Below, in pieces: positions 44,620 through 53,744 of a DNA stretch of 64,000 bases. The notes under the pieces were generated by a model. That model saw nothing but the letters and a program-made list of their open reading frames with translations. It was not told the origin of the DNA and did not search any database. The DNA is from SCTD01 sp963784675 (GTDB lineage Bacteria; Actinomycetota; Actinomycetes; Mycobacteriales; SCTD01), in assembly GCA_963784675.1 (NCBI GenBank), contig CAWASE010000023.1, forward strand, positions 1 to 64,000, read 5' to 3'. Numbering within the stretch: the stretch's first letter is position 1; every line of letters starts with the position of its first letter. A program made the position numbers and the translations under genes.

Positions 44620-46026
44620 TCAGCCCAGCAGGGTGAGGTCGAGCGAGAGCACGACCCCGCCGACGATCCCCAGCCCGATCGACGCGGCGGCAGCGGCCAC
44701 GGCGCACAATGCGGCGATCGGCCGTACGGCGACCGGAGCGGCCTGCGCGGCTCCGGTGCGGTCGAAGACCGGGGCCAGCCAGCGCAGGTAGTAGACCAGG
44801 CTGATCACCGTGTTCACGGCTGCCACGGCGACCAGCCAGCCGAACCCGCCGTCCAGGGCAGCGCCGAAGACGGCCACCTTTCCGACGAAGACCGCCGTCG
44901 GCGGCGTGCCGACCAGACCGAGCAGGAGAACCAGCAGCGACAGGCCGAGCCAGGCGCGTCCGGCGGCGAGTCCGCGGTAGTGGTCGATCCGGGTCAGCGC
45001 CGGCAGCGCCGCCACCACGGCGAAGGCCCCGATGTTCGTGACCGCGTACGCCGCCAGGTACAGCGCGAGGGCGGGCAGGGCGAGCTCGGTACGGGAGGCC
45101 ACCGCGACAGCCATCAGCAGGTAACCGGCCTGGCTCACCGTGGACCAGCCGAGCAGCCGGCGGACGTCCTGCTGGGCGAGCGCCGCAAGATTGCCCACGG
45201 TCATGGTCAAGGCCGCCAGCACGGCGAGCAGCACCGGCCAGCGGACGACGGTGTCGGGGACCACGGACAGGACGCGGAAGGCGGCGAGCAGTCCGCCCAC
45301 CTTGGGGACCGTGGTGAGGATCGCGGCCGCCCCGGACCGGGACCCCTCGGCGGCGTCCGGCACCCAGAAGTGACCCGGGACGAAGCCGCCCTTGAAGGCC
45401 AGGCCGGCCAGCAGCGCCACCACGCCGGCCGCGACGGCTCCCCGGTACGTCTGGTCGAGTGCGCGCAGGTCGGCGTAGCCCGTCCCCCCGGCGACGCCGG
45501 ACAGCAGCACGACGCCGACCAGCATGGCGACCCCCAGGAACGCCCCGAGCAGGTAGGTCTTCAGCGCCGCCTCGCTGCCGGCCCGGTCGCGCGCCGCACC
45601 TGCCAGTCCGTAGAGAGGGACGCTGGCGAGCAGGTAGCCCACCGACAGGACCAGCAGATCGTTGCTGCCGGCGAGCACCTGGCTGCCGAGGACGGCGAAC
45701 AGCAGCAGGACGTAGTGCTCGGTCTCGCGCCGGTCTCCCGCCACCTGTTCCCCGACGATGCCGAGCAGCAGCAGACCGGCGAGGGCGCCGACGATCCGGG
45801 CGGTGGCAGTCACTCCGTCGACGGCGAACGTGTCGTCGAAGACGAGCCGGTCGGCGCCGGCCAGCGCCGCCACGGAGGCGACCAGCGACACCACGAGAAC
45901 CGCGGCCGTGGCGAGGCGCGCCAGCCACTGCCGCGAGCGCGGCAGGAAGGAGCCGAGCAGCAGAACGCCGGTCGCACCGAGCAGCAGGACCAGCTCGGGC
46001 AGCAGGGCGACGGGGTCCTCGTTCAA
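44620..46026 (-). CDS. nuoN: NADH-quinone oxidoreductase subunit N-like (antiporter-like) protein
   Basis: 468 residues, about 14 membrane helices, intact. LKTYLLGAFLGVAMLVGVVLL, FKGGFVPGHFWVPDAAEGSRSGAAAILTTVPKVGGLLAAFRV (channel Lys and helix-break region) and GWSTVSQAGYLLMAVAVASR are NuoN-type blocks. The TTG start at 46026 overlaps the nuoM stop (TTGA). It is the last gene of the complex I-like operon; with NuoL and NuoM it would form the proton-pumping arm. Confidence 0.93.
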   Translation of the reverse strand: MNEDPVALLPELVLLLGATGVLLLGSFLPRSRQWLARLATAAVLVVSLVASVAALAGADRLVFDDTFAVDGVTATARIVGALAGLLLLGIVGEQVAGDRRETEHYVLLLFAVLGSQVLAGSNDLLVLSVGYLLASVPLYGLAGAARDRAGSEAALKTYLLGAFLGVAMLVGVVLLSGVAGGTGYADLRALDQTYRGAVAAGVVALLAGLAFKGGFVPGHFWVPDAAEGSRSGAAAILTTVPKVGGLLAAFRVLSVVPDTVVRWPVLLAVLAALTMTVGNLAALAQQDVRRLLGWSTVSQAGYLLMAVAVASRTELALPALALYLAAYAVTNIGAFAVVAALPALTRIDHYRGLAAGRAWLGLSLLVLLLGLVGTPPTAVFVGKVAVFGAALDGGFGWLVAVAAVNTVISLVYYLRWLAPVFDRTGAAQAAPVAVRPIAALCAVAAAAASIGLGIVGGVVLSLDLTLLG

Positions 46027-47528
46027 CGACCCACCAGGTCGGCGACGGCCCGCGCCGACGGCTCGACCACGTCCAGCAGCGGCCTCGGCAGGATCCCGAT
46101 CAGCACCGAGAGCGCCAGCAGCGGGACGACGCCGGCGAGCTCGCTCGGCCGCAGGTCGCGCACCTTGCCGGTGCTCGGACCGGGCGTGCCGAGCAGCATC
46201 CGCCCGATGGCCAGCAGGAACAGCGCGGCCGTGACGAGCAGCCCGAGCAGCGCCACGATGACCCCGACCGGCGCCGAGCCGAGCGAGCCTGCCAGGACCT
46301 GGAACTCGGCGACGAACCCGGACAGACCCGGTAGCCCGAGGCTCGCGAAGCAGGCGAGCCCGAACAGTCCGGCGAAGCGCGGCGCCTGCGGTCCGAGCCC
46401 CCCGTACTGCGACATCTCGTAGGTCCCGGCGCGGTCCTGCAGCACACCGGCCAGCAGGAAGAGCGCACCCGTGACGAGTCCGTGGCTGACCATCTGCGTG
46501 ACGGCACCGGTCAGCGCCACCGTCCGGGCCTCGGCATCGGTGCTGCCGAGCATCCCGGCTGCCCCGACCGCGAGCAGGACGTAGCCCATGTGCGCGACCG
46601 AGGTGTAGGCGACCATCCGCTTCAGGTCCGTCTGCGCCAGCGCCACCAGGGCTCCGTACAGCACCCCGACGGCGCCGATCACGACAGCGACGACCGCCCA
46701 GGTGCGCCACGCGTCCGGCAGCATCGGCATCGCGATCCGCAGGAAGCCGTAGGTGCCCATCTTGAGCAGCACGCCGGCCAGGATCGCGGAGCCGACCGCC
46801 GGGGCGTCCGTGTGCGCGGGGGGCAGCCAGGTGTGGAAGGGGACCGTCGGCGTCTTCACGGCGAGGCCGATGCCGATCGCCAGCAGCGCCAGCCCCCCGG
46901 CCAGACCGCGTCCCTGCAGCGCGGGGTTGCGGGTCAGCTCGACCATGTCGAACGTGTGCGGCGACGAGCCGGCGAACAGCACCAGGAAGCCGACCAGCAG
47001 CGCCAGGCTGCCCAGGAACGTGTAGAGGAAGAACTTCAGCGCCGACCGCGCCGCCTGGCCGTGGCCCCAGCCGGCGATGACGAAGTACATGCCGACGATG
47101 GACAGGTCGAAGAAGACGAAGAACAGGATCAGGTCCAGGCTCACGAACACGCCCAGGCACATCGTCTCCAGGAACAGCAGCAGCGCCGCGAAGGTGCGTG
47201 GCCGCAGCTGTTCCCGCCAGGCATAGAGCGCACAGCAGAAGAACAGGCCCGCGGTCAGCAGCACGAGCGGCAGCGACAGTCCGTCGACGCCGACGTGGTA
47301 GCTGCTGCCGACCGACGGGATCCAGGTCAGCGTGCGTTCGTGGGCGAAGCCACCGACGAGTCCCGCCCGGGGTTCGTAGGTGATCCAGAGCCCGAGCGCC
47401 AGGGCCAGCTCGGCCCCCGTGACGCCGATGAGCACGGCGCGGGCGGCGACGTCGGGAAGCCCGGGCACGGCGACCAGGACGACGGCCGTCAGCAGGGGAA
47501 GGAAGACCAGCAGGTCGAGCACGCTCAC
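46023..47528 (-). CDS. nuoM: NADH-quinone oxidoreductase subunit M-like (antiporter-like) protein
   Basis: 501 residues, about 14 helices, intact. Conserved blocks are HVGVDGLSLPLVLLTAGLFF, FFVFFDLSIVGMYFVIAGWG (catalytic Glu position changed to Asp in DLSIVGMYF; usually ELxLIPMY), SALKFFLYTFLGS (Lys), AVKTPTVPFHTWLPPAHTDAPAVGSAILAGVLLKMGTYG (Lys, His) and YTSVAHMGYVLLA. GTG at 47528 overlaps the nuoL stop. The change from Glu to Asp in the coupling helix is worth noting, although other pumping residues are kept. Confidence 0.93.
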   Translation of the reverse strand: MSVLDLLVFLPLLTAVVLVAVPGLPDVAARAVLIGVTGAELALALGLWITYEPRAGLVGGFAHERTLTWIPSVGSSYHVGVDGLSLPLVLLTAGLFFCCALYAWREQLRPRTFAALLLFLETMCLGVFVSLDLILFFVFFDLSIVGMYFVIAGWGHGQAARSALKFFLYTFLGSLALLVGFLVLFAGSSPHTFDMVELTRNPALQGRGLAGGLALLAIGIGLAVKTPTVPFHTWLPPAHTDAPAVGSAILAGVLLKMGTYGFLRIAMPMLPDAWRTWAVVAVVIGAVGVLYGALVALAQTDLKRMVAYTSVAHMGYVLLAVGAAGMLGSTDAEARTVALTGAVTQMVSHGLVTGALFLLAGVLQDRAGTYEMSQYGGLGPQAPRFAGLFGLACFASLGLPGLSGFVAEFQVLAGSLGSAPVGVIVALLGLLVTAALFLLAIGRMLLGTPGPSTGKVRDLRPSELAGVVPLLALSVLIGILPRPLLDVVEPSARAVADLVGR

Positions 47529-48016
47529 CTCATCAGCAGCAGGAGCAGGGTGGACACGGCAAGCACGGCCGCAGCCTGGCCGTAGTACTGGTGCAGCTGT
47601 CCGGTCTGCAACCGACGGGCGCCCGCACCGCCGCGCGCGACCAGGCGGGTCACCGCGGCGACGGTCCCGTCGAGGCCGCCGAGGTCGAACCGCGCGGAGG
47701 CGCGAGCGGCGCTCGTGGTGGCGCGCGCGGTCCCGACCACCGCGCCGTCGAGGACGCCGTCGTCGCCTCGAGCGAGTGCCCCGGACACCGAGCGGACGCG
47801 GCGCGCGACCCGTTCGACGGAGCCGTCGACGATCTGGTCGTCGAAGACGGCCAGGGCCTGCGACAGCGCCAGCACCGGGCGCACGGCCACGGCGTGCGCG
47901 GCCTGCTCCATCAGCAGCCACCGGCTGAGCAGGGGGACGCGCGCCCTGCGTTCCCAGCGCGTCGTCGCGACGAGGACGACCAGGGCGAGCACCGCCGACA
48001 GCAGCAGCCCGAGGAC
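47525..48016 (-). pseudogene. nuoL: NADH-quinone oxidoreductase subunit L, C-terminal fragment
   Basis: About 163 residues of the C-terminal end of NuoL: a helix (LGLLLSAVLALVVLVATTRW), then the region AVAVRPVLALSQALAVFDDQIVDGSVERVARRV, and the final helix YYGQAAAVLAVSTLLLLLMR. The frame stays open past 48016 but the sequence there belongs to an IS110-type transposase read on the other strand. Roughly 450 N-terminal residues with the proton channel are missing, so no functional NuoL can be made. Confidence 0.85.
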
Positions 48017-48507
48017 GCAGCGCCGCCCGCTGGCGTCAGCTCAACGAGGACCTGGAGCGCGTCGAGGCCGACATGACCCGGCTGCTCGCGCTGACCGACG
48101 GTCAGGTCCTGACCAGCCTGCCGGGGGTCAAGGACGTCCGGGCGGCCTGCTTCAGCGCCTTCACCCTGCCGATCGACCGGTTCCCGACCGCCGAGCACCT
48201 CTACTCCGCGACCGGGCTCGCGCCCGCCCGCTACGAATCTTCAAGCCTGCGCAAGCGCGGCGGCATCAGCCGGCAGGGGCTGCCCGAGCACCGCGACGCC
48301 CTGATGGGCATCGCCTGGGGCCTGAGCCAGTACTGCGGCCCGTTCATCGACCGAGAGGAGCAGCTCCGCGCCCGACACATGAGCCCGATCCAGGTCCGGG
48401 TGTCCCTGGCCCGACACGCCTGCCGGCTCCTGTTCCGGATGCTCACGACCCAGGAACCGTTCGACGAACAGCGTTACCGTCGAGCCCGGCACCAGGTCAG
48501 GCAGTGA
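48016..48507 (+). pseudogene. IS110-family transposase, C-terminal fragment
   Basis: The frame from about 48016 reads ARWRQLNEDLERVEADMTRLLALTDG, then SLPGVKDVRAACFSAFTLPIDRFPTAEHLYSATGLAP and SLRKRGGISRQGLPEHRDALMG, the second (IS116/IS110/IS902 C-terminal) domain of IS110 transposases. The N-terminal RuvC-like DEDD domain is absent. The stop at 48507 is the natural end. It is inverted relative to the nuo genes. Confidence 0.88.
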
Positions 48508-48736
48508 CGGCGCTCCCGCTATGCCGCACGACGGCGCAACCTAGCTAGCCGCCTGCCTGACCTGGGGCCACCTGACGGCGAAGACGAGAGCCTGCCGCAC
48601 GACGGCGACTGATCAGCCTGCCGCACCCGGCCCCACTCGCCGAGCAACACCACAACGCTCAGCCGAGCCCGACACCACCAGCGGTCCCGGGCCGATGACC
48701 CACGCCCACGAACGACTTGACGCCGACAGGTGAGAG
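48016..48736 (+). mobile_element. Remnant of an IS110-type insertion sequence
   Basis: The truncated transposase (48016-48507) is followed by about 229 bases of non-coding DNA ending in cttgacgccgacagg near 48730, next to the last codon of the nuoH fragment. IS110 elements lack long terminal inverted repeats and often have a long 3' non-coding end, so this right end could be complete. The left half is missing at the nuoL junction. tgccgcacgacggcg occurs twice within it (near 48520 and 48596). Confidence 0.75.
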
Positions 48737-49282
48737 CTAGACCAGGAACGCCAGCGGCATGTGCACCACGTTCCAGCCGGCGCCCTGAGCAGCCGCGACC
48801 GCGCGCACGTCCAGGCTCTGCGCCACGACCGCCGGCGGGATCAGGGCGAACATCAGCGGCAGCTCATACGCCAGCGCAAGGGCCAGGAACCGGTAGCCGC
48901 CGACGAGCGCGAGCGTGCTCGCACCACCCCAGCCGAGCAACCACACCAGTGCCCAGACGCAGACGTCGAGCGCGTTGAACCAGACGACGCCCGCGGGCAG
49001 GTCGGCGACGACCTGACCTCCGATCGGGACGACCGCCATCATCAGGGCCGCGACGACGAGCAGGCCACCGCCACCGAGCCGCCACAGCAAGGCATCCGGG
49101 GCGGGGGTCGTCCGTCGACGTTGCACGAGCAGCCGGGCGACGTCAGGCCAGGGCGACAGCCCGGCCCGGGACGGAGGCTGACCTGCAGCGCGGGCGACGA
49201 GGTAGCGGTCCCCCACGGCGGCCGCCGTCGCCAGCACCGCCAGCGCCAGCAGGGCCGCAGGGGCGAGGAGCAGCTCAGGCAT
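48737..49282 (-). pseudogene. nuoH: NuoH-like subunit, N-terminal fragment
   Basis: 181 residues from ATG 49282, against about 300-330 in NuoH. Five helices are visible; STLALVGGYRFLALALAYELPLMFALIPPAVVAQSLD matches the conserved NuoH helix with its key Glu in YELP. The cytoplasmic loop ER-x-x-RYGPN of true NuoH is replaced by GDRYLVARAAGQPPSRAG, so it belongs to the diverged complex I-like group. The reading frame stops two bases into the IS110 remnant. Its ATG overlaps the preceding gene. Confidence 0.85.
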
Positions 49283-50387
49283 GCGCTCCCACCCGTTCCA
49301 GGCAGGGCCCGAACGCCGCGACGACGGGAGCCGCGGACGCCAGGTCGAGTCCGGTGACGGCAACCTGAAGCTCGTGCAGCGACGCTCGCGGCACAGCCGC
49401 ACGGTCCCGGACGGCAGCCACCAGCGCGTCCAGGTGAGCGACGAGGTCCCGCCCAGCAGGTCCGGGCAGTCCACGCAACGACCAGCGGAGCACGCGCGCC
49501 TGCTCGGTCCGGCGCAGCAGGGCCTCGACCGCCGTCGCCTCGCCCTCACGGCGCGCCCGGCGCCCTCGCCGCGCGAGATCGTCCCAACCGGCCGCCGCCA
49601 GCAGCACCAGCAACGCGTCGAGCGGACCGGTCGGGTCTGCCTGCATTGGAGGCTGGTCCAGCACCTGCGCCGAGACTTCGGTCAGCACGTCACCGGACAG
49701 CGTCACGGTCAGCTCGAGGCCGGCCGGCCAGCCGGGCAGGATCGGGCCGACCGTCTGTCGCAGCCCCTCGAGCCGGAGGCCGTCGCGGTCCGGGACGCGG
49801 TCAGCCATCACCAGGCCGCCGGGCAAGGACATGTCCATGCCGGCCATGTCGTGGTCCATCCCAGACATGTCCATGTCGTGGTCCATCCCAGACATGTCCA
49901 TGTCGTGGTCCATGCCGGCCATGTCCATGCCAGGCATGTCGTGGTCCATGCCAGCCATGTCCATGCCAGGCATGTCGTGGTCCATGCCGGCCGTGTCCAT
50001 GCCGGCCGGGTCGTGGCTGTCCGGGCCAGCACCGTCGCCACCGCGATCGCGGGCGTCGTCGTGCTGCGCCCGCAGGTCGGCCAGCCGCTGCCGGGCCTGG
50101 TCGAGCCCGGCCTCGAGCCGCCCGACGTCGTCGACAAGTGCCAGGGCTCGCGGGCCCGGCATCGCCTCATAGGCGGCGTCCACGCGTCGGCTGAGCTCAG
50201 GACCCGCCGGTCCGCACTCCAGCAGCACGTCGGCCGCAGCAGGCGACAACGCTCGCGGCCAGCCACGCACGTCCAGCGCATCCTCGGCGGCCCGGTACAC
50301 GTTGGCGTGGCCAGGGACAGGCACGAGCAGCACGTGCGGCCGCCGCACAGCAGCGGCGAGCAACCGGGCGGCCAGCGTGCGACTCAC
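49275..50387 (-). CDS. Complex I-like protein with degenerate NuoB-like and NuoD-like parts and Met/His/Asp-rich repeats
   Basis: 370 residues. Residues 1-90 recall NuoB: AADVLLECGPAGPELSRRVDAAYEAMPGPRALALVDD parallels the NuoB segment leading to GDC, but that Cys and the CC pair are missing, so cluster N2 cannot form. Residues 130-186 contain 19 Met, 5 His and many Asp in repeats of GMDHDM (five copies) and GMDM, a likely copper- or other metal-binding stretch. From 188, LPGGLVMADRVPDRDGLRLEGL and GPILPGWPAGLELTVTLSGDV resemble the region before the NuoD domain in related actinobacterial clusters. GTG 50387 is 4 bases after nuoA. This is inferred family membership; the function is unknown. 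Confidence 0.7.
   Translation of the reverse strand: MSRTLAARLLAAAVRRPHVLLVPVPGHANVYRAAEDALDVRGWPRALSPAAADVLLECGPAGPELSRRVDAAYEAMPGPRALALVDDVGRLEAGLDQARQRLADLRAQHDDARDRGGDGAGPDSHDPAGMDTAGMDHDMPGMDMAGMDHDMPGMDMAGMDHDMDMSGMDHDMDMSGMDHDMAGMDMSLPGGLVMADRVPDRDGLRLEGLRQTVGPILPGWPAGLELTVTLSGDVLTEVSAQVLDQPPMQADPTGPLDALLVLLAAAGWDDLARRGRRARREGEATAVEALLRRTEQARVLRWSLRGLPGPAGRDLVAHLDALVAAVRDRAAVPRASLHELQVAVTGLDLASAAPVVAAFGPCLERVGAHA
49830..50003. repeat. In-frame Met/Asp/His coding repeat
   Basis: Units of 27 and 36 bases (plus-strand pattern catgtccatg...gtcgtggtccat) alternate, encoding GMDHDM followed by DMS or PGMDMA. Five GMDHDM copies lie in 57 codons. The near-identical units indicate slippage-driven growth, so the copy number could vary between strains or be misassembled. 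Confidence 0.9.
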
Positions 50388-50391
50388 GTCG

Positions 50392-50742
50392 TCAGGACCA
50401 TCGGAACGCGCCCTCGCGCCAGGCGTAGACCACGCCGGCGAGCAACAGCGCCAGGAAGGCGAACATCTCGATCACGGCGGACGCCCCGACCGAGGACACG
50501 ACCACCGACCACGGGTACATGAAGAGCATCTCCAGGTCGAAGGCCAGGAAGACCAGGCTCATCGCATACCAGCGCGCATGGAAGCGGTGCAGGGCATGCT
50601 CGGTCGCCGCGGTCCCACCGGCCCACGGGTCGGCCACCAGAGGGGCCTGATGGATGCTGACCCGCCGCGACAGACCGTACAGCCCGACCACCCCCAGACA
50701 GGCGAGCACCAGCAGCAGCACGGCACCTCCGTACGCACTCAC
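50392..50742 (-). CDS. nuoA: NADH-quinone oxidoreductase subunit A-like protein
   Basis: 116 residues from GTG 50742, preceded by AGAGGGGG. Three helices; the conserved NuoA block is RFHARWYAMSLVFLAFDLEMLFMYPWSVVV. The usual Cys-containing YECG loop is replaced by DPWAGGTAATEHALH. It is the first gene of the complex I-like operon; the 133 bases to the divergent VOC gene should hold the promoter. Confidence 0.88.
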   Translation of the reverse strand: MSAYGGAVLLLVLACLGVVGLYGLSRRVSIHQAPLVADPWAGGTAATEHALHRFHARWYAMSLVFLAFDLEMLFMYPWSVVVSSVGASAVIEMFAFLALLLAGVVYAWREGAFRWS

Positions 50743-50874
50743 GTCCCAGCCCCCTCTGCTTCCCTCTACCCCTACCCCCCAGGGGTTCTCCAACGCTCTC
50801 GGACGAAAATGACCCCGAGCGGTGTTTGCTCAGCAGGCGAGGTCGCCGGTCCTCGCCACGTCGAGAGGGACCTG

Positions 50875-51387
50875 ATGGGCATCCACCGCCTCAACCACGC
50901 CGTCCTCTACGTCCGTGACCTCTCGCGCAGCGTCGCGTTCTACACCGAGGTCCTCGACTTCCGGGTCACGACCACGATGGCCGACCGCGCCGCCTTCCTG
51001 CAGGCGCCCGACTCGACGAACGACCACGACCTGGGGCTGTTCGCACTGGGCGCGCAGGCCGGCGCCACGACCGCTGGGCGCAGCAGCGTCGGGCTCTACC
51101 ACCTGGCCTGGGAGGTGAGCACCTTGGACGAGCTCGCCGAGCACCGTGACCGCCTGGATCAGGCGGGAGCGCTCGTGGGGGCATCCGACCACGGCACGAC
51201 CAAGAGCCTGTACGCCGCGGACCCGGACGGCCTGGAGTTCGAAGTCGTGTGGATCGTCCCGGCCGACCTGCTCGACCAGGCGACGTCGCTGGCCTCGGCC
51301 GCCATCCGCCCGTTGGACCTGGCTCAGGAGCAGGCGCGCTACGGCGGCGGCACCCGCGGCGGGGTCGGCATCAGCGTTCCGGGCTGA
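50875..51387 (+). CDS. VOC (glyoxalase/bleomycin resistance/extradiol dioxygenase) superfamily protein
   Basis: 170 residues. Two beta-alpha-beta-beta-beta modules are seen: INRLNHAVLYV-type start (MGIHRLNHAVLYVRDLSRSVAFYTEVLDF) with His, and YHLAWEV plus LYAADPDGLEFEVVW with His and Glu metal ligands. It resembles single-domain catechol 2,3-dioxygenase-like proteins. The ATG at 50875 follows GAGAGGGA. The substrate is unknown. Confidence 0.88.
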   Translation: MGIHRLNHAVLYVRDLSRSVAFYTEVLDFRVTTTMADRAAFLQAPDSTNDHDLGLFALGAQAGATTAGRSSVGLYHLAWEVSTLDELAEHRDRLDQAGALVGASDHGTTKSLYAADPDGLEFEVVWIVPADLLDQATSLASAAIRPLDLAQEQARYGGGTRGGVGISVPG

Positions 51388-51412
51388 GGCCGGGCCAGCC
51401 CAGGAACGACGA

Positions 51413-51439
51413 GAGGGCCGACCCAGCGGGTCGGCCCTC
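51413..51439. terminator. Bidirectional intrinsic terminator
   Basis: GAGGGCCGACCC-AGC-GGGTCGGCCCTC is a perfect 12-base-pair stem with a 3-base loop, between the convergent VOC gene (ends 51387) and DEAD-box helicase (ends 51457). There is no T-run, as is typical at this GC content. Confidence 0.85.
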
Positions 51440-51456
51440 ACGTCACGGACGGAAGA

Positions 51457-52952
51457 TCAGGTGCTGCGGGCCGCCTGCGGCCGGGTCGGACGACCCGACG
51501 CAGAGCGCGGAGCGCCTGCGCTCCGAGGCCGGTTGGGGCGGCGGTCGCCCTGCGGACGAGGCACGTACGGTGCGCGCGGAGCCAGCACGATCGCCTCGCC
51601 GGACTCCGCCAGCGCGCGCACGGCCGGGTGGCCGACGACCACGGTGACGGCGCTGGCCTCGACCCCGGCCCGCTCGCGCATGCGCTGGTGGTCGCGCACC
51701 TGGTCGCTGGTGATCAGCGACAGCACGGTGCCGCTGGCACCGGCGCGCGCGGTGCGGCCGGAGCGGTGCAGGTAGTCCTTGTGGTCGGCCGGCGGGTCGT
51801 AGTGCACGACCAGGTCGACGTCGTCGACGTGGATGCCGCGGGCGGCGACGTCGGTGGCGACCAGCACGCGGGCGTGGCCGGTCGGAGAAGTTGTCCAGCG
51901 CGCGCTTGCGGGCGTGCTGGGTGAGGTTGCCGTGGATGGCGCCGGCCTCGACGCCGACCTTGCGCAGCTGCAGCGCCAGCCGGTCGGCGCCGTGCTTGGT
52001 GCGCACGAAGAACAGCGTGCGGCCCGGGCGGGCGGCGATCTCGGCGGCGATGTCGACCTTGGCGTCGTGCTGCGACGGCGAAGACGCGGTGGTCCATCGT
52101 CGTGACCTCGGACTCCGCCGAGGCGACCGCGTGGATCGCCGGGTCCTTGAGGTAGCTGCGGACCAGCTTGTCGACGCCGCGGTCCAGCGTCGCGGAGAAC
52201 AGCAGCCGCTGGCCGTCCGGGTCGGTCAGGTCGAGCAGCGCGGTCACGGCGGGCATGAAGCCGAGGTCGGCCATGTGGTCGGCCTCGTCCAGCACCGTGA
52301 CCACGACGTCGGTCAGGGCGCACTCGCGCTGCTCGATGAGGTCCTGCAGCCGACCGGGGGTGGCGACGACGAGGTCGACGCCGCGACGCAGCTGGTCGAT
52401 CTGTCGGCCCATGGAAGCGCCGCCATAGACGGGGACGACCTTCAGGTCGAGGGCCTGACCCAGCGGGGCGAGCGCGTCGTGCACCTGCTGCGCGAGCTCA
52501 CGCGTGGGCACGAGCACCAGACCGCGCGGCAGGCCGCGCTTGCGCTCGCCGCCGATCAGACGGGTGAGCATCGGCAGGCCGAAGGCGAGCGTCTTGCCGG
52601 AGCCGGTGGCGCCCCGGCCGAGGACGTCGCGCCCGGCCAGAGCGTCGGGGATCGAGCGCGTCTGGATGGCGAACGGCGCGTGGAGGTCGCGACGCGCCAG
52701 CGCGCTGACGAGGCGGTCGGGCAGACCGAGGGAGGAGAACGTCGCGGCCGAGTCGTCAGGCTGCGAGGCGGCGAGCTCGGCCGCGGCGTCGAGCGCGAGC
52801 TCGAGGTCGGACTTGACCGGCGCCGACGGACGCGACGCGCCGCGCGAGCTGCTGCGGGTGCCGCGGTAGCCCCCGGAGGAGCCGCGTGCGGACGAGCTGC
52901 GCGCGGGGCGCGGGGTGGAGGAGGAACGGGACGGGGTGGGGCGGCCTGGCAT
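51457..52952 (-). CDS. DEAD-box RNA helicase, two frameshifts
   Basis: About 498 residues after correction. A Ser/Arg-rich N-terminal extension (1-55) precedes the Q motif region (TFSSLGLPDRLVSALARRDLHAPFAIQTRSIP), Walker A (GRGATGSGKTLAFGLPML), PTRELAQQV, TPGRLQD, DEAD (VTVLDEADHMADLGF) and SAT (LLFSATLD). The frame changes near 52080 to FFVRTKHGADRLALQLRKVG and GAIHGNLTQ, and near 51888 to GHARVLVATDVAARGIHVDDVDLVVHYD and HRSGRTARAG. The C-terminal tail is Arg/Pro-rich. It unwinds RNA duplexes, probably in ribosome assembly or mRNA turnover. Confidence 0.93.
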
Positions 52953-53189
52953 GAAAGAAAAAGGCTCCGTAGCTGTATCGGTAGCCGCAGGAAGCGCACA
53001 CGCAGACGGGCCCCCGTCAAGGAGCGGGCGACGACGCACGAAGCGGCAGGCGGGCGGCTCGCCCGCAAGAGGTGACGGCCGGATCGCGGTGACCAGAACG
53101 TCTGAGCACCGCCAAGGGTACTGCGTGGGAGCGACCCCAGCCCCGGGACGGACCTGTGTGATGCCCCACCCCGGCGATACCGTCGCAGC

Positions 53190-53731
53190 ATGACGACCCC
53201 CAGAGACCCGTTCGGTGTCCCCGCCGACGACGACGCGGTGGACGGCGGCGCACCGGGCTACGGACCCGCGCCGGGCCACGGACCGCCGCCCGGGTACGGA
53301 GCCGCGGAGGGCTATCGACCCCCGGAGGGACACGGCCCCCCGCCGGGCTACGGACCCGCGCCCGGAGCTGGGCTGCCCCCGCCGGCTACGGCGCTCCTAG
53401 GGTGTCCGGCCCGTCCGGGGACCAGACGGTGTGGGCGGTGCTGGCGCACCTGTCGATCTTCGCGCTCGGCCTGGTCGGTCCGCTCGCGCTCTACCTGGTC
53501 TATCGCGACACCTCGCCCATGGTGCGTCACCACGCGGCCCAGGCCCTCAACTTTCACCTGACGCTCGCGCTCGCCTTCGTCGTCAGCTTCGTGCTGGCGT
53601 TCGTGCTGATCGGTCTGCCGATGCTGGTCTTCTTGGTCTTCTACGGACCAGTGCTCGGCATCCTGGCCGCGATCAAGGCTTCGCGCGGTGAGCCCTACCG
53701 CTACCCGCTGACCATCCCGTTCGTGCGCTGA
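53190..53731 (+). CDS. DUF4870 membrane protein with PGYG-repeat N-terminus, one frameshift
   Basis: The first 65 residues repeat GYGPAPG, GHGPPPG and similar units, a flexible tail. A base is missing near 53385-53398; corrected, GYGAPRVSGPSGDQTVWAVLAHLSIFALGLVGPLALYLVYRDTSPMVRHHAAQALNFHLTL follows with two further helices and ends YPLTIPFVR. These are the marks of DUF4870 (Tic20-like small membrane proteins). Function unknown. It is divergent from the helicase and convergent with hemW. Confidence 0.85.
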
Positions 53732-53744
53732 GCCCGGCGCGCCC

